This document shows positions 56,636 through 64,000 of a DNA stretch of 64,000 nucleotides, piece after piece; the stretch's first letter is position 1, and each line of letters begins with the position of its first letter. Source of the DNA: Phenylobacterium koreense. Its GTDB lineage: Bacteria; Pseudomonadota; Alphaproteobacteria; Caulobacterales; Caulobacteraceae. The stretch is taken from the NCBI RefSeq assembly GCF_040545335.1, contig NZ_JBEPLU010000001.1:372001-436000 (forward strand), written 5' to 3'. The position numbers and the translations under genes are program-made. The notes beneath the pieces were generated by a model, which saw nothing but the letters and a program-made list of their open reading frames with translations, searched no databases and was not told the origin of the DNA.

Positions 56636-58903
56636 ATGATCGATCCTACTTTGGCGTTCATGCCCCGTTCCGCACCGCCCAGCACGTCCGGCGTCGCCGA
56701 CATGTCGGCCAGCTTCGACTACGACGAAACCGCCATGCCGATGCTGTGGAAGCCGCATCGCCCCGCCCGGCCGGAAAAGTCGGAAGGGGGGCGGCGCTTC
56801 AAGCTGGTCAGCGACTACGAACCGGCGGGCGACCAGCCCACGGCCATCGCCGACCTGGTGGAAGGCCTGGAGGGGCGCGAGCACGACCAGGTGCTGCTGG
56901 GGGTCACCGGCTCGGGCAAGACCTTCACCATGGCCAAGGTGATCGAGGCGACCCAGCGTCCCGCCCTGATCCTGGCGCCGAACAAGACCCTGGCGGCCCA
57001 GCTCTATTCCGAGTTCAAGGCCTTCTTCCCCGACAACGCGGTCGAGTTCTTCGTCTCGTACTACGACTATTACCAGCCCGAGGCCTACGTCCCGCGGACC
57101 GACACCTACATCGAGAAGGACTCCTCGATCAACGAGCAGATCGATCGGATGCGCCACTCGGCGACGCGGGCGATCCTCGAACGCGACGACGTGATCGTGG
57201 TGGCCTCGGTGTCCTGCATCTACGGCATCGGCTCGGTCGAGACCTATACGGCCATGACCTTCACGCTGGAGCCGGGGCAGCGCCTGGACGAGAAACAGTT
57301 GATGGCCGACCTGGTGGCGCTTCAGTACAAGCGCAACGACCAGGCCTTCGAGCGCGGCTCCTTCCGCCGCCGGGGCGACACCATCGAGATCTTCCCGGCC
57401 CACTATGAAGACCGCGCCTGGCGGATCTCGCTGTTCGGGGACGAGGTCGAGGCGATCAGCGAGTTCGACCCGCTGACCGGCAAGAAGACCGCCGACCTGC
57501 CGGGCATCAAGATCTACGCCAACAGCCACCACGTGACGCCTCGGCCGACCCTCAACCAGGCGGTCGTCCAGATCCGCGAGGAGCTGAAGGAACGGCTCGA
57601 CTGGCTGGTGGCCAACGGCAAGCTGCTGGAGGCCCAGCGCCTGGAGCAGCGCACGACCTTCGACCTGGAGATGATCCAGGCCACCGGCTCCTGCGCCGGC
57701 ATCGAGAACTACAGCCGCTTCCTCTCCGGCCGCCGCACCGGCGAGCCGCCGCCGACCTTCTTCGAATACATCCCCGAGAACGCCCTGCTGTTCGTCGACG
57801 AGAGCCACCAGGCGATCCCGCAGATCGGCGCCATGTACCGCGGCGACTACCGGCGCAAGTTCACCCTGGCCGAGTACGGCTTCCGCCTGCCCTCCTGCCT
57901 GGACAACCGGCCGCTCAAGTTCGAGGAGTGGGACGCCATGCGGCCGCAGACCGTCTCGGTCTCGGCGACGCCCGGGAACTGGGAGCTGGAGCGGTCCGGC
58001 GGCGTCTTCGCCGAGCAGGTGATCCGGCCGACCGGCCTGATCGACCCGCCGGTCGAGGTGCGCCCGGTCTCGAAGGACAATCACAGCCAGGTCGACGACG
58101 TCATCGCCGAGGCGCGCGAGACCATCGCCCGCGGCTATCGCACCCTGGTCACCGTCCTCACCAAGAAGATGGCCGAGGACCTGACCGAGTACATGCACGA
58201 GCAGGGCCTGCGCGTGCGCTACATGCACTCCGACATCGACACCATGGAGCGGATCGAGATCATCCGCGACCTGCGGCTGGGCGCCTTCGACGTGCTGATC
58301 GGGATCAACCTGCTGCGCGAAGGCCTCGACATCCCCGAGGTGGGGCTGGTGGCGATCCTCGACGCCGACAAGGAAGGCTTCCTGCGCTCGGAGACCTCGC
58401 TGATCCAGACCATCGGCCGTGCGGCGCGGAACGTGGACGGCAAGGTCATTCTCTACGCCGACAGCGTCACCGGCTCGATGGAGCGGGCGATGGCCGAGAC
58501 CCAGCGCCGCCGGGAGAAGCAGGAGGCCTACAACCTCGAGCACGGCATCACGCCGGAAAGCGTGAAGAGCCAGATCAAGGAGATCCTGGCGAGCCCCTAC
58601 GAGAAGGACCGGGTGCTGGTGCCGGTCGGCGTGGCCGAGGACTCCAAGCCGTTCGTCGGCGACAACTTCAAGGCCACCCTGCGGGATCTGGAGGCGAAGA
58701 TGCGACAGGCCGCCGCCGACCTGGAGTTCGAAACCGCCGCGCGCCTGCGCGACGAGATCAAGCGGCTCAAGCTGCTCGACCTGGAGTTCGCCAACGACGC
58801 CCTCGCCGGCGAGGGCGAGGTGGGCGACAAGGAAGCGGTCAAGCGGGTCAGGGCCGAGGCGCGCGCGGAATCCGCGGCGCGCTTCAAGAAGGGACGGCGC
58901 TGA
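56636..58903 (+). CDS. uvrB: Excinuclease ABC subunit B
   Basis: UvrB is the damage-verifying helicase-like subunit of nucleotide excision repair. The protein of up to 755 residues has Walker [16 protein letters not shown] (about 92-106), the beta-hairpin region [20 protein letters not shown] near 142-161, LLFVDESH as the Walker-B box, helicase motif VI in [14 protein letters not shown], and the C-terminal UVR domain (about 680-720) with the coiled coil that binds UvrC. Several in-frame ATGs near the N-terminus make the exact start uncertain (an ATG at 56702 is possible). No SOS box was confidently seen upstream. Confidence 0.97.
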   Translation: MIDPTLAFMPRSAPPSTSGVADMSASFDYDETAMPMLWKPHRPARPEKSEGGRRFKLVSDYEPAGDQPTAIADLVEGLEGREHDQVLLGVTGSGKTFTMAKVIEATQRPALILAPNKTLAAQLYSEFKAFFPDNAVEFFVSYYDYYQPEAYVPRTDTYIEKDSSINEQIDRMRHSATRAILERDDVIVVASVSCIYGIGSVETYTAMTFTLEPGQRLDEKQLMADLVALQYKRNDQAFERGSFRRRGDTIEIFPAHYEDRAWRISLFGDEVEAISEFDPLTGKKTADLPGIKIYANSHHVTPRPTLNQAVVQIREELKERLDWLVANGKLLEAQRLEQRTTFDLEMIQATGSCAGIENYSRFLSGRRTGEPPPTFFEYIPENALLFVDESHQAIPQIGAMYRGDYRRKFTLAEYGFRLPSCLDNRPLKFEEWDAMRPQTVSVSATPGNWELERSGGVFAEQVIRPTGLIDPPVEVRPVSKDNHSQVDDVIAEARETIARGYRTLVTVLTKKMAEDLTEYMHEQGLRVRYMHSDIDTMERIEIIRDLRLGAFDVLIGINLLREGLDIPEVGLVAILDADKEGFLRSETSLIQTIGRAARNVDGKVILYADSVTGSMERAMAETQRRREKQEAYNLEHGITPESVKSQIKEILASPYEKDRVLVPVGVAEDSKPFVGDNFKATLRDLEAKMRQAAADLEFETAARLRDEIKRLKLLDLEFANDALAGEGEVGDKEAVKRVRAEARAESAARFKKGRR

Positions 58904-59125
58904 GGCGCAAGCGATTGTTTTCTAAAACAAACAGTCCCGGCTCAGAGCGCCCGGACGGCGCGCCTGTCACCCAAACTCCACACCCCGCCTCGCTGCGCGT
59001 TTCAGTCGTCAGTGACCGGAACCACGGCTGCGCTTCGCGCGTAGTCATGGGTGAAGAGGGGATAGCGGTCGAACGTGGCCCGTTGGGGGCTGCACCGCTG
59101 ATGCGACCCCCTGGGGAAGAAGAAG

Positions 59126-59404
59126 ATGACGCCTCCGCTTTCCGTGGTGGCCAATAACGCCGCCCCGTCGTCGACCAACGACCTGTCCGAACGCATTCGT
59201 CGACTGCAGGCCGAAGCCAAGTCGCTGGCCCGCGAACATGTCCACGCCCTTGAACAGGCCATCCTGCAGGTCGAGCGGCTGTCGGCCGAGATCGCCGACG
59301 GCGGCGACGCCTATCCGGCGGGCGTGCGCGAGCTTGCCCGTCGCCTGGCCGAAGACTGCGAGATGAAGGTCCAGACTCTCGAGGCCATATCCTCGCGCGC
59401 CTGA
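59126..59404 (+). CDS. Small helical protein, tandem paralogue 1
   Basis: A 92-residue protein whose core is a long amphipathic helix: LSERIRRLQAEAKSLAREHV near 20-39, then EQAILQVERLSAEIADGGDAYPAGV and RELARRLAEDCEMKVQTLEA. It is clearly homologous to the next gene (identical VERLSAEIA, close RLAEDCE). I know of no characterised function. No signal peptide or membrane segment is present; a coiled-coil dimer is plausible. Confidence 0.75.
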   Translation: MTPPLSVVANNAAPSSTNDLSERIRRLQAEAKSLAREHVHALEQAILQVERLSAEIADGGDAYPAGVRELARRLAEDCEMKVQTLEAISSRA

Positions 59405-59489
59405 CAGGAGAAACCGGGCCGCCGCCCTCCCCGCTGGCGCGAATCCTGCTGCTCAGTCCTCGGATTGTTCAGCTTTGGGAGCGTCGGAA

Positions 59490-59777
59490 ATGGCGATGCG
59501 GACTTCAGCGGCCCTGAGCGTAGTGGCCGTAAACCAGATTCAGGCCGGGCCGAGCGTGGCCGACCAGATTCGCCTGCTGCAGGCCCAGGCGAAGGCCTTG
59601 GCGCGTGATCAGATCGGGGCGCTGGAAACCGCCCTGCTCCAGGTGGAGCGGCTGTCGGCGGAGATCGCCAACGGCGGCGAGGCCTATCCGGTCGGCATTC
59701 GCGAGATCGCCCGCCGGCTTGCCGAGGACTGCGAAGCGAGCGGCAATACGCTCAAGGCGATCGCCGGCCGGGCCTGA
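59490..59777 (+). CDS. Small helical protein, tandem paralogue 2
   Basis: A 95-residue paralogue of the preceding gene, aligning over QIRLLQAQAKALARDQIGAL, VERLSAEIANGGEAYPVGIRE and IARRLAEDCEASGNTLKAIA. The start at 59490 is chosen with GGGAGC upstream; an in-frame codon at 59475 exists. The pair is a recent-looking duplication within 86 bases. Function unknown. Confidence 0.75.
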   Translation: MAMRTSAALSVVAVNQIQAGPSVADQIRLLQAQAKALARDQIGALETALLQVERLSAEIANGGEAYPVGIREIARRLAEDCEASGNTLKAIAGRA

Positions 59778-59810
59778 GGGGCGAAGGAAGGCTGCGTCAC
59801 TCAAAATCAC

Positions 59811-59946
59811 GGTGTCATCCCGGTTTGCAAAGCAAGACCGGGACCCATACGCGCCCGATCCCGATGGCGCGGCCTAGCCCATTCCTGAGAAATCCGGTGT
59901 TCATGGGTCCCGGTCTTCGGCCTGCGGCCGAAACCGGGATGACACG
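59811..59946. repeat. Large imperfect inverted repeat
   Basis: GTGTCATCCCGGTTT (59812-59826) pairs with AAACCGGGATGACAC (59931-59945), and GACCGGGACCCA (59836-59847) with TGGGTCCCGGTC (59904-59915). This is a long noncoding palindrome between convergent genes, of a type common in this group. Confidence 0.8.
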
Positions 59947-59970
59947 CAAGTTCAGCGGCGCTCCACGAGC

Positions 59971-60243
59971 CTAGGCGACGAGGTCGCGGAACTCGTGGCT
60001 GCGCCTCAGCCAGGCGGCAGCGTAGCCGCAGATGGGCGTGATCCGCAGGCCGCGCTGCCGGGCGTTGGTCGCGACAGCCGTCATCAGGCGGCCGGCCGCG
60101 CCCGAGCCGCGCAGGGCCGGCGGGCTTTCGACATGGTCGATATAGAGATGCTCCCCCGAGAGCCGATAATCGGCCCAGGAGGTCATGCCGTTTTCGACCA
60201 TCTCGAAACGGCTTTCGGCGACGTTGTCGACGAGCTGGTTCAT
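59971..60243 (-). CDS. Small GNAT-like acetyltransferase
   Basis: A 90-residue minimal acetyltransferase-like protein of the YjdJ/GNAT_C group. The acetyl-CoA-binding segment is PPALRGSGAAGRLMTAVATN (about 41-60; R-G-S-G-x-A/G), followed by GLRITPICGYAAAWLRR. The start at 60243 has GGAAGG upstream. It is convergent with the tandem helical genes. Substrate unknown. Confidence 0.8.
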   Translation of the reverse strand: MNQLVDNVAESRFEMVENGMTSWADYRLSGEHLYIDHVESPPALRGSGAAGRLMTAVATNARQRGLRITPICGYAAAWLRRSHEFRDLVA

Positions 60244-60281
60244 GATCCCTTCCGAACGCCTGAGAACCCGATCAGATCTAG

Positions 60282-61472
60282 TTAGACCAGTTCCACGGCC
60301 ATCGCGGTAGCCTCGCCGCCGCCGATGCACAGGCTGGCGACGCCGCGCTTTCCGCCGCGGGCCTGGAGGGCGGCGATCAGGGTGGCGATGATCCGCGCGC
60401 CGCTGGCGCCGATCGGGTGGCCCAGGGCGCAGGCGCCGCCGTTGACGTTCAGCCTGGCCCGGTCGACGCCCATTTCGCGTTCGGCGATCATCGCCACGAT
60501 GGCGAAGGCTTCGTTGACCTCGAAGAGATCGACATCGTCGACGCTCCATCCGGCCTTGCTCAGAGCCTTCTGCATGGCCGGCACCGGCGCGGTGGTGAAG
60601 AGGCCCGGCTCATGGGCGTGAGCCGCGTGGCTCACGATGCGGGCGGCCACGCTGAGGCCCAGGCGCTCGGCGATCGAGGCCCGCGTCAGCACAAGCGCGG
60701 CGGCGCCGTCCGAAATGGACGAGGCGTTTGCGGCGGTGATCGCCCCGTCCTTGCCGAAGGCCGGCCGCAGAGTGGGGATCTTGGCCGGGTCAGCCTTCAG
60801 CGGCTGTTCATCCGTGGAGACGGTCTCGGTTCCCTTGCGGCCGACGACCTCCACCGGGACGATCTCGCGGGAGAACGCGCCGTTCCGGGTCGCCGCCTTG
60901 GCGCGCTCCAGGGAGGAGATCGCGAACTCGTCCATCGCCTCGCGGGTGATCTGATAGGCGCGCGCGGTCTCGTCGGCGAAGGAGCCCATCAGCCGGCCGG
61001 GCTCGTAGGCGTCCTCGAGGCCGTCGAGATACATGTGGTCGAAGGCCGTGTCGTGGCCGATCCGGGCGCCGCCGCGATGCTTGTTCAGCAGGTACGGGGC
61101 GTTGGTCATGCTCTCCATGCCGCCGGCGACGATGATCTGGGCGCTGCCGGCCGCCAGGGCGTCGTGGGCCATGATGGCCGCCTGCATGCCCGAGCCGCAC
61201 ATCTTGTTGACCGTGGTGGCCTCCACCGACTTCGGCAGGCCCGCGCCCAGGGCGGCCTGGCGCGCCGGGGCCTGGCCAAGGCCGGCCGGCAGGACGCAGC
61301 CCATGAAGATCTGTTCGACGGCCTCGGGCGAGACACCGGCCCGCTCGACCGCGGCGCGCACCGCCGCCGAGCCGAGTTCGGTAGCCTTGACGGGGCTGAG
61401 CGCGCCCTGGAAGCCGCCCATCGGCGTGCGGGCATAGGCGGCGATGACGATCGGATCGGAGGTTTGGGTCAT
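60282..61472 (-). CDS. Acetyl-CoA acetyltransferase (thiolase)
   Basis: A 396-residue biosynthetic or degradative thiolase making or cleaving acetoacetyl-CoA. Catalytic Cys is in TTVNKMCGSGMQAA near residue 90, the His in VNGGACALGHPIGASGAR near 350, and the second Cys in CIGGGEATAMAVEL at the end. The start at 61472 (TQTSDPIVIAAYARTPMGG) is preferred; an in-frame ATG at 61490 is possible. Likely names are atoB or phaA, but which role applies cannot be told. It lies downstream of mnmA on the same strand. Confidence 0.94.
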   Translation of the reverse strand: MTQTSDPIVIAAYARTPMGGFQGALSPVKATELGSAAVRAAVERAGVSPEAVEQIFMGCVLPAGLGQAPARQAALGAGLPKSVEATTVNKMCGSGMQAAIMAHDALAAGSAQIIVAGGMESMTNAPYLLNKHRGGARIGHDTAFDHMYLDGLEDAYEPGRLMGSFADETARAYQITREAMDEFAISSLERAKAATRNGAFSREIVPVEVVGRKGTETVSTDEQPLKADPAKIPTLRPAFGKDGAITAANASSISDGAAALVLTRASIAERLGLSVAARIVSHAAHAHEPGLFTTAPVPAMQKALSKAGWSVDDVDLFEVNEAFAIVAMIAEREMGVDRARLNVNGGACALGHPIGASGARIIATLIAALQARGGKRGVASLCIGGGEATAMAVELV

Positions 61473-61536
61473 ACCACCGATATAATTCATCGCCTGGAGA
61501 ATTGAAACGCGCCGGCCGCGAACGGGCGCCGCCGCG

Positions 61537-62700
61537 TCAGGCGTCGGCGGCGCGCACGGTGCGCTCGATGAAGCCGCCACCGAGAACCCGGTCGGGCTGC
61601 TCGGGCGCATAAAGGACGCAGGCCTGTCCAGGCGCCACGCCTTCCTCCAGCGTATCGAGAACCACGGCCACCTGGCCGTCATGGAGCGCCAGCCGTCCGG
61701 GGACGGGTTCGCGGGTCGAGCGGACGCGCGCCAGCACCGGGCGGCCGGCGGCGGCGGCCATGTCGTCGCCCTCGCCCAGCCAGTTGGTTTCCTTGAGCGT
61801 CAGCGAGCGGGTCAGCAGCGCCTCCCGCGGGCCGACGATCACCTGGCGCTTGTCGGCGTCGATCTTCACCACGAACAGCGGATCGCCCACCGCGATGTTG
61901 AGGCCGCGGCGCTGGCCGATCGTGTAGCGCGTCACGCCTTCGTGGCGGCCGAGAATCCGGCCGTCCAGGTGCACGATGTCGCCCGCCTCGGCCCCTTGCG
62001 GACGCAGACGGTCGATGATCGTGGTGTAGCGGCCTTCCGGCACGAAGCAGATGTCCTGGCTGTCGGGCTTGTCCGCCGCCGCAAGGCCGAGTTCGGCCGC
62101 CACCCGGCGGACTTCCGGCTTCGGCAGCCCGCCCAGCGGGAACCGCAGGAACTCCAGTTGCTCCCGCGTGGTGGCGAACAGGAAGTAGCTCTGGTCGCGG
62201 GCCGGATCGACCGCGCGCAGCAACCGCGGGCCGTCCGGGCCATCCTCACGCCGCACATAGTGCCCGGTGGCCATGGCCTGCGCGCCCAGGTCGCGGGCCA
62301 CGTCCAGCAGGTCGCGGAACTTGACCGTCTGGTTGCAGCGGATGCACGGCACCGGCGTTTCGCCGCGCAGGTAGGCGTCGGCGAAGTCTTCGATGACCTG
62401 CTGCTTGAAGCGGCTTTCGTAGTCGAGGACGTAGTGCGGGATGCCGATCATGTCGGCCGCGGTGCGCGCGTCGTGAATGTCCTGGCCCGCGCAGCAGGCG
62501 CCCTTCTTCTGGATCGCCGCGCCGTGGTCGTAGAGCTGCAGGGTGACGCCCACCACGTCGTAGCCGGCCCGCGCCAGCAGCGCGGCGGTGACGGTGGAGT
62601 CCACCCCGCCCGACATGGCCGCGATCACCCGCGCGCCGGCAGGCAGACCGACGGCGGCGCGCGCGGCCTCGACGGCGGCGTCTGTGAAAAGCGCGTTCAT
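61537..62700 (-). CDS. mnmA: tRNA-uridine 2-sulfurtransferase MnmA
   Basis: MnmA adds sulfur to U34 of tRNA-Lys, tRNA-Glu and tRNA-Gln. The 387-residue protein has the PP-loop [20 protein letters not shown] near 30-49, the nucleophile Cys in [10 protein letters not shown], and the acceptor Cys in [10 protein letters not shown]. The C-terminal beta-barrel follows. The start at 62700 fits the family. It precedes the thiolase gene on the same strand (64-base gap); cotranscription is possible. Confidence 0.97.
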   Translation of the reverse strand: MNALFTDAAVEAARAAVGLPAGARVIAAMSGGVDSTVTAALLARAGYDVVGVTLQLYDHGAAIQKKGACCAGQDIHDARTAADMIGIPHYVLDYESRFKQQVIEDFADAYLRGETPVPCIRCNQTVKFRDLLDVARDLGAQAMATGHYVRREDGPDGPRLLRAVDPARDQSYFLFATTREQLEFLRFPLGGLPKPEVRRVAAELGLAAADKPDSQDICFVPEGRYTTIIDRLRPQGAEAGDIVHLDGRILGRHEGVTRYTIGQRRGLNIAVGDPLFVVKIDADKRQVIVGPREALLTRSLTLKETNWLGEGDDMAAAAGRPVLARVRSTREPVPGRLALHDGQVAVVLDTLEEGVAPGQACVLYAPEQPDRVLGGGFIERTVRAADA

Positions 62701-62746
62701 GGCGCGCTATGTAGCGCTTGCCCCGCCGGTTTGCGAGGCGCCGGCC

Positions 62747-63679
62747 CTATTTCAGGACGCTGAGAAGCGAAGAGTCGCGCAGGGTGATGAACACCTGGCT
62801 CGATGCGTTCAGCGCCAGCGTCGCCTTTTCGAGCTCTACCGTGGCGGTCGGCATATCGGCGTCGACGATACCGCCGATCATACCCTTCAGGCTGTTCTGA
62901 CGGGTGACGAGATCGGCTTTCACGTCGTCGACCCGGGCCTGCATCATGCCGTTGTGGGCGGTGGTGTCGATGACGTCGCTGGCGACGGAGTCCCAGACCG
63001 CGAGCTGGCTTTCGAGGAAGGTCCGCTGGGCGTCGCTCAAGGTGCCGTCGAACGAGGTCGCGGGATCCTCGTGGAAGGCCTGCATGGTCTTGAACGCCTC
63101 CAGCATGGCCGTTCCCAGGTTGCTGGCGAGGATGCCGGTCTTCACCGTGGTGGCGTCGTCCACCTTATGCTCGGTGATGAAGTCGTCGTTGGCGAAGAAG
63201 TCCGAGATCAGCGGCGTCGCCGGGTCGGTGAGGTCGGACAGGTCCTCGGCGGTGACCGGCCTGGTGTCGATCTTGCCGCCGGCGAACATGTACTTGCCGT
63301 TGTATTGGGCGTTCATGGCGGCGACGCCGATCTGGAACTGCGCCTGCATCTCCTGCATCAGAGTGTCGGTGCGGCCGGTCGCGATCGCCTCCTCGATGGC
63401 CTTCTTCGCCGCCGAGGCCGCATCTCCCAACTGGGTCAGCGAGAAGTCCTGGGTGGTCAGCTTGTCGGCGATGGTGGTGTTCTGCTCGAGATAGCCGCTC
63501 AGCCGCGCATCCACCGACCGCATGGCCGTGAGGATCTCCGCGTCGCGGGAAAACTCCTTGAGATTCGAGCCGTTGCGCTGGGTCGCGACCCGGTTGCCGG
63601 CTTCGATCTGGGCGCGCTGCGCCTGCATGATGTTCGAAAGGACGAGGTTGTAGTTCCCGACGGTCGTCACGCGATACAT
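62747..63679 (-). CDS. flgL: Flagellar hook-filament junction protein FlgL
   Basis: FlgL (HAP3) joins the hook to the flagellin filament. The 310-residue protein has the flagellin-like N-terminal helix (VGNYNLVLSNIMQAQRAQIE near 7-26) and C-terminal helix (EKATLALNASSQVFITL near the end), as in flagellins. The middle is shorter than in flagellin. It follows flgK on the same strand by 13 bases, the classic flgK-flgL order. Confidence 0.93.
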   Translation of the reverse strand: MYRVTTVGNYNLVLSNIMQAQRAQIEAGNRVATQRNGSNLKEFSRDAEILTAMRSVDARLSGYLEQNTTIADKLTTQDFSLTQLGDAASAAKKAIEEAIATGRTDTLMQEMQAQFQIGVAAMNAQYNGKYMFAGGKIDTRPVTAEDLSDLTDPATPLISDFFANDDFITEHKVDDATTVKTGILASNLGTAMLEAFKTMQAFHEDPATSFDGTLSDAQRTFLESQLAVWDSVASDVIDTTAHNGMMQARVDDVKADLVTRQNSLKGMIGGIVDADMPTATVELEKATLALNASSQVFITLRDSSLLSVLK

Positions 63680-63692
63680 GGGTCGGCCTCCG

Positions 63693-64000
63693 CTAGATCA
63701 TGCTGGTCAGGACGTCGAACAGCTCCTTCGCCGCCTGGACCATGCGGGCTGAAGCGTTGAAGGCCTGTTGATAGGTGGTCAGGTTCACGAGTTCTTCGTC
63801 GACATTGACGCCTTCGACGGCCTGGCGCCTGGCCATGGCCTCGGTGGTGACGGCGTAGGCCGCGTCCATGCGGGTTTCCGCCGCCTCGGCCTGGCGGCCG
63901 ATCGAGCCGCCGAACTCCGAGGCGTAGCGGGTCAGGGTCATGGTCACCGCGCCGAGCTCGCCGGCGGCGGCGAAGCTGGTGGTCAGGTCGCCCGCCGCGG
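63693..64000 (-). CDS. flgK: Flagellar hook-associated protein FlgK, C-terminal part (runs off the window)
   Basis: Only the last 102 complete codons of flgK are in the window; the 5' part continues past base 64000. The visible end has the conserved axial C-terminal helix: GVNVDEELVNLTTYQQAFNA then SARMVQAAKELFDVLTSMI. FlgK (HAP1) caps the hook before filament assembly. The short in-frame ORF starting at 63947 is internal to it. It is followed by flgL 13 bases away. Confidence 0.94.
   Translation of the reverse strand, partial: AAGDLTTSFAAAGELGAVTMTLTRYASEFGGSIGRQAEAAETRMDAAYAVTTEAMARRQAVEGVNVDEELVNLTTYQQAFNASARMVQAAKELFDVLTSMI

Noticed and set aside
56528..56640. Possible SOS box upstream of uvrB
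   Set aside because: Only an imperfect match to GTTC-N7-GTTC (GTTC-N7-TCTC near 56560) was found, not enough to call a LexA site.

Overview
The window is GC-rich, densely packed chromosomal DNA from an alphaproteobacterium. Gene content and style point to the Caulobacterales, most likely Caulobacteraceae of the Phenylobacterium/Caulobacter type. The reasons are a dnaG-rpoD pair, flagellar-glycan genes (pseG and pseI) together with flgK/flgL, SleB-type cell wall hydrolases, a large TonB-dependent receptor, and at least one promoter of the Caulobacter TTGAC/GCTANAWC type. The genus is inferred from family resemblance, not proven. Almost every gene looks like core or lineage-core genome. I see no insertion sequence, prophage, integrase or CRISPR array.

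Layout. 0-8 kb: 5' end of katG, a CAU-anticodon tRNA, a SIMPL protein, panD with a coupled lipoprotein gene, an esterase, a PEBP-like protein, a class-C beta-lactamase-fold hydrolase, a tiny flagellar-rod-like protein, a 2OG oxygenase-like protein and an RMD1-family protein. 8-12 kb: dnaG followed by rpoD on the minus strand. 12-16 kb: a frameshifted STM3941-like gene, a DUF808 protein, an ECF41 sigma factor with an adjacent membrane protein, and a HAD hydrolase. 16-25 kb: carA and carB, separated by a YbjN protein, a TonB-dependent receptor and a cold-shock gene. 25-35 kb: SDR, P-loop kinase, greA, ELM1-like protein, pseG, pseI, trxB, a divergent MurA homologue, an HdeD-like protein and a methyltransferase. 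35-46 kb: gamma-glutamyltransferase, ubiD, an M23 peptidase, MAPEG, GNAT and a SleB hydrolase. 44-53 kb: two hybrid histidine kinases flanking nadA-nadB-nadC and two tiny disordered proteins. 53-64 kb: a DJ-1/GlxA divergent pair, a second SleB hydrolase, uvrB, tandem small helical paralogues, a thiolase, mnmA, flgL and the 3' end of flgK.

Functional threads. nadA-nadB-nadC encode de novo NAD synthesis and sit behind two near-identical palindromes that look like repressor operators. carA has a plausible promoter followed by a terminator-like hairpin in its leader. pseG and pseI belong to pseudaminic-acid synthesis for flagellin glycosylation, and flgL/flgK and the mini-rod protein are also flagellar. 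dnaG-rpoD, greA, uvrB, trxB, mnmA, carAB and panD are housekeeping.

The most unusual items are: the 73-residue rod-like protein; a DnaG whose four zinc ligands are all replaced; the carA leader hairpin; the paired palindromes before nadA; a frameshift at a T run in the STM3941-like gene; modular intergenic repeats; and a tandem pair of uncharacterised small helical proteins. I found no complete new defence or mobile system.
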